A stretch of 64,000 bases of DNA. Origin: Ignavibacteria bacterium (GTDB lineage: Bacteria > Bacteroidota > Ignavibacteria > Tepidaquicellales > OLB5). The position numbers and the translations under genes were made by a program. The stretch is taken from assembly GCA_017303675.1 (NCBI GenBank), contig JAFLBX010000002.1, positions 695,091-759,090 of the forward strand, written 5' to 3'. The notes beneath the pieces were generated by a model. It worked only from the letters and a program-made list of their open reading frames with translations, was not told the DNA's origin and searched no databases. Shown here in pieces: positions 51,356 to 59,512 of this stretch (the stretch's first letter is position 1; every line of letters starts with the position of its first letter).

Positions 51356-52021
51356 TTAATTTGTTTTTACATCTACCAGAACCGGGATCTGGAAATCACC
51401 CTCGGAAGTTTTAATGATAATAGCGGCGTTTATTGCTGATTCTTCATAAATCTTAATTGAAATATTAAGCGAAGCAGCTTCGCCGGAACCGATAGACATT
51501 TTATCGGATGTAATTTTTATTACCGGTGTATTGGATGTAATTTCTGTTATATCTATTGTTTTATCGAATGAGTTAAGAATTGAAGCAGTTTGTGTCAGTT
51601 CATCGCCGACTTTTCCTTCGGTAATAATTGAACCCGGGTTTAATGTTACGGGGTCAGCCATATTCATAGTCATCTGCACATTATGAGTCGGGTTACCCGA
51701 TTCATTTGTTGAGATCATTACAATTTTTGTTACTGAGCCCATTCCCTGCCCGTTGAATGTAAATTTTATTGAGCCGGTTTCGCCGGGCTTAACGGCATCG
51801 CTGCCTGCCAATGCGCTTGAGCAGCCGCAGGAGGTCTGTACACCAGTTATTTTAAGATCCTGGTCTCCTGAATTTTTAAACTGTATCTCGTAAGTAACTT
51901 CCTGTCCGCGCCTGTGGCTTCCTGTGTTGATATTTTCACCGCCAATAACTTCAAGCTTCGGGCCAGTTTGTGAGAATAAAATAACGGGAATAAATAAAAC
52001 AGCTAATATTAATTTTTTCAT
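51356..52021 (-). CDS. DUF1573 protein, secreted, two-domain
   Basis: A 221-residue protein with a signal peptide (LILAVLFIPVILFSQT). The first domain (about 20-125) is DUF1573 with VQTSCGCSSALAG and VKPGETGSIKFTFNGQG. The second (about 128-220) is another Ig-like domain without the CGC pair. It is the first gene of the five-gene minus-strand operon down to 48904. A TAAATTTG -7 element lies about 75 bp upstream. Confidence 0.85.
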   Translation of the reverse strand: MKKLILAVLFIPVILFSQTGPKLEVIGGENINTGSHRRGQEVTYEIQFKNSGDQDLKITGVQTSCGCSSALAGSDAVKPGETGSIKFTFNGQGMGSVTKIVMISTNESGNPTHNVQMTMNMADPVTLNPGSIITEGKVGDELTQTASILNSFDKTIDITEITSNTPVIKITSDKMSIGSGEAASLNISIKIYEESAINAAIIIKTSEGDFQIPVLVDVKTN

Positions 52022-52093
52022 TTTGGCTGAAATTTCTTTATTTTAGGTAATTTACAATTACTTTTACATAAAAACAATTTATCAATTTTACTA

Positions 52094-52101
52094 CAAATTT
52101 A
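52094..52101 (-). promoter_or_regulatory. Possible -7 element of the DUF1573-rhodanese operon
   Basis: TAAATTTG on the minus strand, about 73 bp before the ATG at 52021. No convincing -33 element at 19-21 bp, so this is weaker than the trmB or tRNA promoters. Confidence 0.35.
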
Positions 52102-52210
52102 ACACTTTAAGGCTATAAAACGTTTCAGTTAAAAATATTATTTTCAATATATTAACCTTTTAGGTAAATAATATAATTATTAAATTCGTAACGGGGGTTA
52201 TATTAAAAAG

Positions 52211-52924
52211 ATGACAGAACTAGACGCTCTGTTCTTTTCTGCGCATCCTGATGATGCAGAATTATGCTGCGGCGGTACAATAGCAGCTTTAAATAAATCA
52301 GGCAAAAAAACAGGTATTATTGACCTGACCAAAGGTGAGCTTGGCACCAGGGGTTCGGTTAAACAGCGTTTTGCTGAAGCAAAAAAAGCATCTGCAATTC
52401 TGGGCATATCTGCCCGTGAAAACTTAGGCATATCTGACGGAAATATAACGAATACACCTGCAAACAGGCTGAAAGTCATTAAGGCTATAAGAAAGTACAA
52501 ACCCCGCATTATCTTCTTTCCCCACTTTCACGACAGGCATCCTGACCATCATAATACACATATTCTGGTAAAAGAAGCAGCCTTTTATTCAGGCCTGGTG
52601 AATATTAAAACCGCCGGGTTAAAAGCATACAGGCCACAACGCAATATTTATTATATGCAGACCTATACTTTTGAGCCAACCTTTATATTTGATATATCAG
52701 ATACATTTAAATTGAAGATGGAAGCTGTTCAATGTTATTCAACTCAGTTTTATTCAGGTAAAGAATCTAAGGGACCGGAAACATTTATCAGCTCAAAGAA
52801 TTTTCTGGAATTTATTGAAGCAAGGTGTAAATTTTACGGCTTCCAGGCAGGAGTAAAATACGGCGAAGCCTTTTTTACAGAAGAAAAGATAAAACTGAAT
52901 TCAGACACCCTTTTAAAAATATAA
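52211..52924 (+). CDS. bshB1: N-acetyl-alpha-D-glucosaminyl L-malate deacetylase (bacillithiol synthesis)
   Basis: A 237-residue zinc-dependent PIG-L/LmbE-family deacetylase making GlcN-malate, the second step of bacillithiol synthesis. Zinc ligands are in FFSAHPDDAELCCGG (His-Pro-Asp-Asp) and HDRHPDHHNTH. The BshB1-specific features are LTKGELGTRGSV near 40-55, ISDGNI and the C-terminal VKYGEAFFTEEKI. bshA and bshC are not in the window. Bacillithiol or its N-methyl form is known from the Bacteroidota/Chlorobi group, which fits the organism. It is divergent from the rhodanese operon. Confidence 0.93.
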   Translation: MTELDALFFSAHPDDAELCCGGTIAALNKSGKKTGIIDLTKGELGTRGSVKQRFAEAKKASAILGISARENLGISDGNITNTPANRLKVIKAIRKYKPRIIFFPHFHDRHPDHHNTHILVKEAAFYSGLVNIKTAGLKAYRPQRNIYYMQTYTFEPTFIFDISDTFKLKMEAVQCYSTQFYSGKESKGPETFISSKNFLEFIEARCKFYGFQAGVKYGEAFFTEEKIKLNSDTLLKI

Positions 52925-52930
52925 TATAAA

Positions 52931-54073
52931 ATGAGCAAATCAATTTTAAACAAACAATCACTCACATTCCTATTTATACTGGGGATTGCTGTGCTTGTAT
53001 CGGTTTCAATCCTTACATATATGAACATGAAAGATCAGAATGAAGACCATGATTTTATATCGCTGACATTTCAGCGGACAGCATTAATGGATAATATTTA
53101 TTCACTGGTAAATGAATCAGAAACATCAAGAAGAGGATATTACCTTACCGGGGATAAGCAGTATGTTACTGATATACAAGGGAACAAAACCGGGATGGAT
53201 TCCCTGCTGAAGCAGCTAAGAGTAAACTCTCTTGATAATTCAAACCAGCTTGCAAACGCAGAGCTTTTGAAGCCAATGATCACTGAAAGATACGCACTGT
53301 TTATGGATGGCATTGAGGTGCAGGATATAAAAGGCACAAATATGAAGTTTCACAAGAATATTTTTGATAAAGGAAAGATCCTAAACATAGATATCAAAAA
53401 TCTTCTGAATAAAATGAAAAAAGAAGAATTTAAAAATCTCGAAAGAAATAAAGAAACTGCTGAACAAGGTTCTAAATTCGCTTTTATTTCATTCCTTGCG
53501 GGTATCGGCGCAAGTGTTTTAATACTGGTAATAGTGTTTGTTTCACTGATTAAAAAAGCTTCTCATACCTTCGCTTTAGAAAACCAGGAAATTTCCCGTG
53601 AAGAGCTGGAACAGATAGTAAAGGAAAGAACAGCCGAGATTTCACAGATAAACCAGAAATTGTACAAAAAAATAGGTGAGCTCGAAGCAATGGAATCTCA
53701 GCTAAAGAGCTCAGCAGAACAGTACAGGAAGCTCTTCGAGCAGGCACATGATGCCATTGTGATCTTTTCTCCAGATGATGAGACAGTTATTGATGTAAAC
53801 CGAAGGGCTTGCGACCTGTATGGATTTAAGCGCGATGAATTTATAGGACTTTCTATGAAATCAATATCCAAAAATGTAAAACAGGGTGAAGATAATTTAA
53901 AGCTTACTCTCGAAAAAGGATATTACCACAACTTTCAGAGCGTTCAGTATAAAAAAGATATGACTGAGATGCTTATGGAAATTAACGCATCGGTTTTTAT
54001 GTTCAACGGAAAAAAAGTTATACTTTCCATCAACAGGGATATCACAGACAGGATACTTAAAGTTCCAATATAA
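52931..54073 (+). CDS. CHASE3-PAS sensory protein without output domain
   Basis: A 380-residue protein. A membrane helix near 12-32, a CHASE3-like extracytoplasmic domain to about 175 (LVNESETSRRGYYLTGDKQY is its signature), a second helix near 178-200, a coiled coil (EELEQIVKERTAEISQINQK), then a PAS domain (about 245-375) starting YRKLFEQAHDAIVIFSPDD and ending in INRDITDRIL. The chain stops right after the PAS domain: no histidine kinase, GGDEF or other output follows in any frame. It must signal through partner proteins or be a truncated kinase. It lies 7 bp after bshB1. Confidence 0.8.
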   Translation: MSKSILNKQSLTFLFILGIAVLVSVSILTYMNMKDQNEDHDFISLTFQRTALMDNIYSLVNESETSRRGYYLTGDKQYVTDIQGNKTGMDSLLKQLRVNSLDNSNQLANAELLKPMITERYALFMDGIEVQDIKGTNMKFHKNIFDKGKILNIDIKNLLNKMKKEEFKNLERNKETAEQGSKFAFISFLAGIGASVLILVIVFVSLIKKASHTFALENQEISREELEQIVKERTAEISQINQKLYKKIGELEAMESQLKSSAEQYRKLFEQAHDAIVIFSPDDETVIDVNRRACDLYGFKRDEFIGLSMKSISKNVKQGEDNLKLTLEKGYYHNFQSVQYKKDMTEMLMEINASVFMFNGKKVILSINRDITDRILKVPI

Positions 54074-54162
54074 TACAGGAATAGCACAACGCTAATACTG
54101 CTGATATTTATATAATAAGGAAAAAGCAAATTAGTTACATTTTTACTTACCCTCATATTACT

Positions 54163-54170
54163 TATATTTG
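54163..54170 (+). promoter_or_regulatory. Predicted -7 element of the ybaB-recR operon
   Basis: TATATTTG, exact TAnnTTTG match, 43 bp before the ybaB ATG. The -33 position 20 bp upstream is TTT. An AAGGAG ribosome-binding site precedes the start. Confidence 0.45.
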
Positions 54171-54212
54171 TCAAAATATAAAAAATTAATCTATTCGTAA
54201 GGAGCAGGATAC

Positions 54213-54548
54213 ATGAAGCTAAACCCAATGTCAGGGATGCTTAAACAGGTTCAGAAGATGCAGGAAAAAATGCAGGAAGTACAAAATGAGCTTGAAAATA
54301 AGTTTGTTACAGAAGAAGCCGGAGGCGGAATGGTTAAGGTTACCGCAAACGGAAAGCTTCAGGTAACAAAGATACAGATAGAGAAAGAAGTAGTCTCTCC
54401 GGATGACCCCGAAATGCTTGAAGACCTTATTGTGGCAGCTGTAAACAAAGCAATTGATTCCGCTCAAAAAATGGCTCAGGAAGAAATGCAGAAAGCTACA
54501 TCAGGATTAATACCCAATATTCCCGGATTGAACTTGCCGGGTATGTAA
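54213..54548 (+). CDS. YbaB/EbfC-family nucleoid-associated protein
   Basis: A 111-residue dimeric DNA-binding protein. [20 protein letters not shown] forms the N-terminal helix, then [18 protein letters not shown] strands, [18 protein letters not shown] and the C-terminal [11 protein letters not shown]. It is followed 23 bp downstream by recR, the standard arrangement in most bacteria. It starts after an AAGGAG site and its own promoter. Confidence 0.94.
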   Translation: MKLNPMSGMLKQVQKMQEKMQEVQNELENKFVTEEAGGGMVKVTANGKLQVTKIQIEKEVVSPDDPEMLEDLIVAAVNKAIDSAQKMAQEEMQKATSGLIPNIPGLNLPGM

Positions 54549-54571
54549 TATTATTTATACAGAAAGATAAA

Positions 54572-55165
54572 ATGCAGACATCAGAAACGCTGGAAAAAGT
54601 AGCCGAAGAGCTTGCCAAGCTGCCGAGTATTGGCAGGAAAACCGCTAACAGGATAGCTATGTACCTGGCTAAATCTCCCGCAGAAGAAGTTGAAAATCTC
54701 TCAGGCGCACTTCTGCAGCTGAAAGAAAAAATCAGGCTATGCAGCGTTTGCTGCAATATAACTGAAACAGACCCGTGTTCTATTTGTGATTCTCAAAAAA
54801 GAAGCGGTAATTCGATATGTATAATTGAAGAGCCGGGTGATGTTTTCGCTATAGAAAAAACGAATGAATTCAAAGGTAAGTACCACGTGCTGCACGGGAT
54901 AATTTCACCGCTTGACGGGATTGGTCCTGAAGATATCAAAGTAAAAGAGCTGCTTATGAGATTAAGCGGAGATGTTGAAGAAGTAATACTGGCTTTAAAT
55001 CCGAGTGTTGAAGGTGAATACACTATAACCTATTTAAGTAAACTGATAAAGCCGCTTAATATAAAGATATCAAGAATAGCCAGGGGAATACCCGTGGGTA
55101 CTGACCTGGAGTTCGCTGATGAGATAACAATCGCCAAGGCAATTGAAGGAAGGATAACGCTGTAA
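54572..55165 (+). CDS. recR: Recombination mediator RecR
   Basis: A 197-residue protein of the RecFOR gap-repair pathway. Helix-hairpin-helix PSIGRKTANRIAMYL, four-Cys zinc finger CSVCCNITETDPCSIC, Toprim domain IIEEPGDVFAIEKTNEFKG and LALNPSVEGEYTITYL, and the C-terminal ARGIPVGTDLEFADEITI. It is paired with ybaB upstream and followed 8 bp later by a methyltransferase gene. Confidence 0.97.
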   Translation: MQTSETLEKVAEELAKLPSIGRKTANRIAMYLAKSPAEEVENLSGALLQLKEKIRLCSVCCNITETDPCSICDSQKRSGNSICIIEEPGDVFAIEKTNEFKGKYHVLHGIISPLDGIGPEDIKVKELLMRLSGDVEEVILALNPSVEGEYTITYLSKLIKPLNIKISRIARGIPVGTDLEFADEITIAKAIEGRITL

Positions 55166-55173
55166 CAGCAAAG

Positions 55174-55947
55174 ATGTCAGAAAACTGGTATAAAAAATGG
55201 TTCAGTACCAAGGAATACCTTGAGCTTTATAAACACAGGAACAGTACAGATGCTGCAAAAATAGCAGGGCTTATCTTCCGCACATTAAAACTTAAAAAGG
55301 GTTCTAAAATCCTTGATGTTGCCTGCGGTAACGGAAGACACAGCCTGATCTTCGCTTCCAAAGGATATAACGTTCTGGGTATCGATCTTTCAGCATTCCT
55401 GATAAGCGAAGCAGTTAAGAAGCTGAAAACAGATTACAGGAAGCAAAATAAGCTTCTTAAGTTCGAAATAAGGGATATGCGCAGCATACAGCATAAAAAT
55501 GAATTTGACCTTGCTGTAAATCTTTTCAGCAGTTTCGGATATTTTGAAAAAGACAGTGAAAATTTCAAAGTGTTCAGAAGCATATCAAATAGCCTTAAGC
55601 AGGGAGGATATTTTTTCTTCGATTATCTCAATAAAGATAATTTGGTAAAAAACCTGGTTCCGTTTGATATAAAAAAAAGAAACCGCAATGTTATAATTCA
55701 GGTTAGAGAAATAAAGAACAATGCTGTTTATAAAAAAATTTATATAATAAAGAACAATAAATCAAAAAACTCACCTGCTATCAATGAGTTCAGTGAAATG
55801 ATAAAATTATATTCACTGGCAATGGTAAAAGAAGCAATGAAAGAGTCTGGGATGAAAATAATAAAGACTTTCGGTGATTATTCCGGCAGCAGATACAACA
55901 GAATTTCATCTGAAAGAATGATAATTCTTGCACAAAAAATAAAGTAA
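55174..55947 (+). CDS. SAM-dependent class I methyltransferase
   Basis: A 257-residue protein. SAM-binding motif I ILDVACGNGRHSLIFASKG, acidic loop GIDLS, motif IV NLFSSFGYF, and a HFFDYLN-like strand (FFFDYLN). The N-terminus ENWYKKWFSTKEYLELYKHR is typical of a group of small-molecule methyltransferases often found next to recR in Bacteroidota. The substrate is unknown. Its last base is the first base of the next gene, so the two are coupled. Confidence 0.85.
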   Translation: MSENWYKKWFSTKEYLELYKHRNSTDAAKIAGLIFRTLKLKKGSKILDVACGNGRHSLIFASKGYNVLGIDLSAFLISEAVKKLKTDYRKQNKLLKFEIRDMRSIQHKNEFDLAVNLFSSFGYFEKDSENFKVFRSISNSLKQGGYFFFDYLNKDNLVKNLVPFDIKKRNRNVIIQVREIKNNAVYKKIYIIKNNKSKNSPAINEFSEMIKLYSLAMVKEAMKESGMKIIKTFGDYSGSRYNRISSERMIILAQKIK

Positions 55948-56537
55948 TGCACAACAGGACAGTAAAATATACAGTGCTGTATTTTTTACTGGTAATTTTT
56001 TACCAGGGCTGCGGAATATTTGAAACACGTGACCCTGAGGAACCTGAAACCATCCGTTCAACTTTCTACCCCCCTACTTCTGCAGATATTGTAATAGATA
56101 ATTTAAGCTATTCAATAATTGAAAAGAACTCGGATAATTATTTCAAATGTTTATCATTGAACTCATTCCGCTATGTGCCTGATTCAAGGTCTCAGCAGCA
56201 ATGGGAGTTTATATTCAATAACTGGAGTGTGCAGGCCGAAAAGAATTACTTCGATAACCTGATATCCAGGCAGGAAGGCGGTAATTCTTCAGCAGTGCTG
56301 TTCCTGGATAATGAAAGGCTGACACAGTATTCCAGTGATTCTGCGAAATACCAGGCCGATTACATTTTTGTATTCCAGCATGACCAGGGAAACATTCCCA
56401 AATCATCAAAAGGCAGAATGAGCTTAACACTTGCTTCAGAAAGTGACGCATTGTTTTATATAAGGCGCTGGGAAGATTTCAGGCAGAATGACACTGATTT
56501 TACGTGGAGTGAATTTAAAGCCAATTTCAGCAATTAA
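55947..56537 (+). CDS. Hypothetical lipoprotein 1 of a pair
   Basis: A 196-residue protein with a lipoprotein signal (TVLYFLLVIFYQGC, lipobox Cys22), then FETRDPEEPE and a domain that looks like a SnoaL/NTF2-like or related small alpha-beta fold (YSIIEKNSDNYFKCLS, WEFIFNNWS, YIFVFQHDQGN). Related by layout to the next gene. It shares a base with the methyltransferase stop. No family recognised and no function known. Confidence 0.7.
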   Translation: MHNRTVKYTVLYFLLVIFYQGCGIFETRDPEEPETIRSTFYPPTSADIVIDNLSYSIIEKNSDNYFKCLSLNSFRYVPDSRSQQQWEFIFNNWSVQAEKNYFDNLISRQEGGNSSAVLFLDNERLTQYSSDSAKYQADYIFVFQHDQGNIPKSSKGRMSLTLASESDALFYIRRWEDFRQNDTDFTWSEFKANFSN

Positions 56538-56544
56538 TATCTAA

Positions 56545-57066
56545 TTGGGAAATAACCGTAAAATACTTATTTATTTATTGGCATTAAGCACCGGAATATT
56601 TCTGGTAAGCTGTTTCAATCCTTTTTCACCTGGGATCGATAACAGTGAATCCAATGAGAATATTATTTCAGACCAGAAAACTATAGAAGGTGTATTTCAG
56701 AACTTTAAATACGCTTACACTTTCAAAGATACCAGTATATACGGGCAGACATTAGCTCCCGATTTTGTATTTTCTTACTTTGATTACGATCTCGGAGTTG
56801 ATGTTTCATGGGACCGGGCAACAGATATGAGGACAACTGAAGGTTTATTTACCAATACACAGGATCTGAGATTGATATGGAACAATATAGTTTTTCAGGA
56901 AGGCGATTCACTGGTTGTTGATGTTAAGCGCGGATTTAACCTGACAATAACTTTTAACCCGAATGATGTTATTAATTTTTACGGATTTGTTGATATGAAC
57001 CTAGCAAGGACATCTGTTGAGGATAAGTGGAAGATACGTTCATGGAAAGATATGACGAATCCTTAG
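56545..57066 (+). CDS. Hypothetical lipoprotein 2 of a pair
   Basis: A 173-residue protein with a TTG start, 7 bp after the preceding gene. Lipoprotein signal LIYLLALSTGIFLVSC (lipobox Cys), then FNPFSPGID and a domain with VFQNFKYAYTFKDTSIYGQT, DFVFSYFDYDLG and WKIRSWKD at the end. The pattern (helix, then antiparallel strands ending in W-x-I-x-x-W) fits an NTF2-like fold and resembles lipoprotein 1. It is the last gene of the ybaB-recR run. Confidence 0.7.
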   Translation: MGNNRKILIYLLALSTGIFLVSCFNPFSPGIDNSESNENIISDQKTIEGVFQNFKYAYTFKDTSIYGQTLAPDFVFSYFDYDLGVDVSWDRATDMRTTEGLFTNTQDLRLIWNNIVFQEGDSLVVDVKRGFNLTITFNPNDVINFYGFVDMNLARTSVEDKWKIRSWKDMTNP

Positions 57067-57146
57067 TTCTTATGTATAGATTTAAACTCAACTGCTGTAA
57101 AAATATCAGTATCTCTAGATCAAAAATCCAAAAATAAGATTAGGAA

Positions 57147-57413
57147 TTATACTTCTATTTTTACCTGACCGGAGGCAATGGTTTCACCTTTATTATGATT
57201 TACATGCTGCCCGTTATGACCATTTAAACCGGTGTACAGCACTTTATAATAATATTTCCCCGGGGATAACGCTTCATCATCAAGGCTGACCTCATAACTT
57301 CCTGCATCTTTATGTTCGTTTAATATAACCCGTACCGGGGTACCGATTATATCAACAACTTTTACCGTTACATTACCAGCTTCCGATATTTCGTATTTGA
57401 TCTTATTTTCCAT
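57147..57413 (-). CDS. Free-standing T9SS sorting-domain-like protein
   Basis: An 88-residue protein without signal peptide. Residues 1-60 follow the strand order of a type IX C-terminal sorting domain: IKYEISEAGNVTVKVVDIIG (strand 1-2), TPVRVILNEHKDAGSYEVSL (strand 3), SPGKYYYKVLYTG (GVYFYKL equivalent). An insertion with HNGQHVNHNKGE follows, then ASGQVKIEV as last strand. The usual leading NYPNPFNP is missing. It could be a cytoplasmic remnant, a decoy or a real small protein. A 13-bp hairpin sits 14 bp before its ATG. Confidence 0.6.
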   Translation of the reverse strand: MENKIKYEISEAGNVTVKVVDIIGTPVRVILNEHKDAGSYEVSLDDEALSPGKYYYKVLYTGLNGHNGQHVNHNKGETIASGQVKIEV

Positions 57414-57426
57414 GTATGTTATTGAT

Positions 57427-57455
57427 GAAACCCTGTAACCCGGTTACAGGGTTTC
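57427..57455. terminator. Very stable hairpin between the T9SS cargo gene and the free sorting-domain gene
   Basis: GAAACCCTGTAAC (57427-57439) pairs GTTACAGGGTTTC (57443-57455), a perfect 13-bp stem with a 3-nt loop. On the plus strand AATTTTT follows. For minus-strand transcripts it lies 14 bp before the ATG at 57413 and could act as terminator or translation control. Confidence 0.6.
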
Positions 57456-57520
57456 AATTTTTCCACAGGTAATTCTGTAGAAACCCCCAATAAGAAATTA
57501 TTTAAACAGTTAATGCTTTA

Positions 57521-58444
57521 TTACTTGACTAATATCATTTTATTTACAGCAGTAAAGCCGTTTGATTCGAGCTTATAAAAATATACACCGCTTGAAAGTG
57601 AAGAAGCATTGAATTCCACATTATATATACCTGCCTGCTGAACCATGTTAACAAGCTCAGAAACCTGCTGACCTGCAGCATTGAATACTTTCAGTGTCAC
57701 ATTACCTTCTTTAGCTACTGAATAGCTGATCACGGTATTTGGGTTGAACGGATTTGGATAGTTCTGAGAAAGTGAATAAACAAATGGATTATTTACACCG
57801 GATGTTTTAGATCTGAGTGAAAAATTATAACCGCCTCTTGTATTTTCGGTTAAGCTGATATTCATTGATTCAGACTGGCTTCCGATCCTGTGAGCAATTA
57901 AAATATAATCACCAACCGGCAGATTTTTAATTGTATAACTGCCTTCATTGTTTGAAATTCCGTAACCAAAATATTCATTTCCCATTTTTGCATAAACAAC
58001 TGCATTTGGCACAGGAATATTATTATTGGTAACAACACCGCTGATTGTTGTTGTAGCTCCCGGTCTGTTCTGTGCTGTGCGCTGAACGTATATATCCATT
58101 CCGGTTCTGTTACCGGTTAAATCAATATGTGTGAACATAGCAGGATCAACTTTATCAGGATAGCCTGTCGGTACAAAATCTTCCCATTCATCATCGGCTA
58201 TGCCTATAACATCAGCACCGGTAACAATACGGTGTACTACAAGGATATAGTCCCCTGCCGGAGTTATGTTTGTTTCTGCTTCTACATTACCTTCTGGCGT
58301 ATACAATCTTACTAAACCTGATGTAACTATTTCGTTATTATCTGCGTATCTTACTTTTCCGCTTAAAGTATAATCTTCAGCTGTTACTGTTCTTACTGCT
58401 GCTAAAATAAAAAATATTGCTACAAATAGTTTTAAAGCTTTCAT
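57521..58444 (-). CDS. Secreted protein with carboxypeptidase-regulatory-like domains and T9SS sorting domain
   Basis: A 307-residue protein with a signal peptide (about 1-22). Two Ig-like regulatory domains: about 25-95 (YTLSGKVRYADNNEIVTSG, GDYILVVHRIV) and about 130-215 (TTISGVVTNNNIPVPNAVVY, GSYTIKNLPVGDYILIAHR). The C-terminal domain (about 222-307) has the type IX sorting signature SQNYPNPFNPNTVISY, GNVTLKVFNAAGQQV, LSSGVYFYKLES and ends KMILVK. It should be exported by T9SS and attached to or released from the surface. AGGGGGAT is a strong ribosome-binding site. It lies 44 bp after the trmB-like gene and is probably controlled by it. Confidence 0.88.
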   Translation of the reverse strand: MKALKLFVAIFFILAAVRTVTAEDYTLSGKVRYADNNEIVTSGLVRLYTPEGNVEAETNITPAGDYILVVHRIVTGADVIGIADDEWEDFVPTGYPDKVDPAMFTHIDLTGNRTGMDIYVQRTAQNRPGATTTISGVVTNNNIPVPNAVVYAKMGNEYFGYGISNNEGSYTIKNLPVGDYILIAHRIGSQSESMNISLTENTRGGYNFSLRSKTSGVNNPFVYSLSQNYPNPFNPNTVISYSVAKEGNVTLKVFNAAGQQVSELVNMVQQAGIYNVEFNASSLSSGVYFYKLESNGFTAVNKMILVK

Positions 58445-58488
58445 GATTTTTATCCCCCTAATAGATAATAGTTATGAATTTTTTTGAA

Positions 58489-59343
58489 TTAATTATTTTT
58501 TATAAATGTTTTTGCAAATGATTCAATACTCTCAGACTTATCCCAGTATAATTCGAACATTTCAGTGACAAAGCCTGCGAATCTCTTATTATGAATTATA
58601 ATATCAGAACGTTCATGTTTAGGAACGCTTTCATCGTATAAACTTATGAATACTGTATTACCGTCAAACACAGCAAGTATCTGCGGAACGTTATCGCTTA
58701 AGCGAATTTTTTCACCCTGTTTTTCAAATTTTTTGCACAGCAAAATGAGCTGATCTTTTGAAACAACCTGCCAGTCATTATTTATCTTGATCTTGAAGTT
58801 GCCGTTAGCTTCATAGATGGAACGGAATTGGCCGCCACGTTTATAGAAATTCTTTGTTTCTGAATCAAGGGTATCAGAAACATTGCCTTCAAAACGGTTC
58901 ATGTAAAGAATAGCTTTTTTTGATCTTTTAATCAGGTCCTGGAACTTGGTTTCCCTGTTCCTGTTAAATCCTTTTATCAGCTCCACATCACCAGTTTTGG
59001 AGTTTTTAAATTTTGACTTATAAAGAGGTTTTATTTCTTTAAATGTGGATTTAAGAAGTGAAAGCCTTAAAGAAGTTTCTTTACGGATCTCATTTTCTAT
59101 CTTTGTTTCAAGAACATCTGAATCAATTATTTCGTAAAGTTGTTTTGATGGTGTTTGAATTTCGTTACAAATTCCTTTTTTGCAGAAACTTTTCAGTATT
59201 TCATACACTGAAGGTCGCGGAATTTTTGCTTCCCTGGCTGCTTCTGCAGCGCTCATTATTGAACCCTGGTACAAGGCGAAGAAAACTCTGGCTTCATAAT
59301 TGCTAAAGCCAAACTTTTCCAGTTTTTCGATTTCTTTCCCCAT
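58489..59343 (-). CDS. TrmB-family transcriptional regulator
   Basis: A 284-residue protein. An N-terminal winged helix (about 5-75): KLEKFGFSNYEARVFFALYQ, AAEAAREAKIPRPSVYEIL and EIQTPSKQLYEII. It is followed by a helical linker and a C-terminal domain (about 120-270) with TKFQDLIKRSKKAILYMNRFEGN, where sugar-type effectors bind in archaeal TrmB. The effector here is unknown. A palindromic operator covers its own promoter. A T9SS cargo gene lies directly downstream, suggesting that both are under its control. Confidence 0.85.
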   Translation of the reverse strand: MGKEIEKLEKFGFSNYEARVFFALYQGSIMSAAEAAREAKIPRPSVYEILKSFCKKGICNEIQTPSKQLYEIIDSDVLETKIENEIRKETSLRLSLLKSTFKEIKPLYKSKFKNSKTGDVELIKGFNRNRETKFQDLIKRSKKAILYMNRFEGNVSDTLDSETKNFYKRGGQFRSIYEANGNFKIKINNDWQVVSKDQLILLCKKFEKQGEKIRLSDNVPQILAVFDGNTVFISLYDESVPKHERSDIIIHNKRFAGFVTEMFELYWDKSESIESFAKTFIKNN

Positions 59344-59349
59344 AATGTT

Positions 59350-59402
59350 TTTGTTGTAGCTTTAACTACAACAAATCTATATTAAAAAAAATATTTATGC
59401 AA
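59350..59402 (-). promoter_or_regulatory. trmB promoter with overlapping 26-bp palindromic operator
   Basis: On the minus strand, TTG (59402-59400), a 20-bp spacer, then TAGATTTG (59379-59372), the best promoter match in the window. The palindrome TTTGTTGTAG-CTTTAA-CTACAACAAA (59350-59375, perfect 10-bp arms) overlaps the -7 element and the expected start point. A protein bound there would block transcription, as for an autorepressor. Confidence 0.65.
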
Positions 59403-59512
59403 TACATTGCTATTTTACAAATTAAAGCATTACTTTAAGTAAATATGATAACTCGCTGTTTAAATATTAGGTAGGAGTGAGAAAATTCGCAAAAATATTT
59501 TTTTAAAATTTG

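Noticed and set aside
54074-54212. Frameshifted kinase domain after the CHASE3-PAS gene
   Set aside because: No H box, N box or G box could be read in any frame; the stretch is an AT-rich promoter region.
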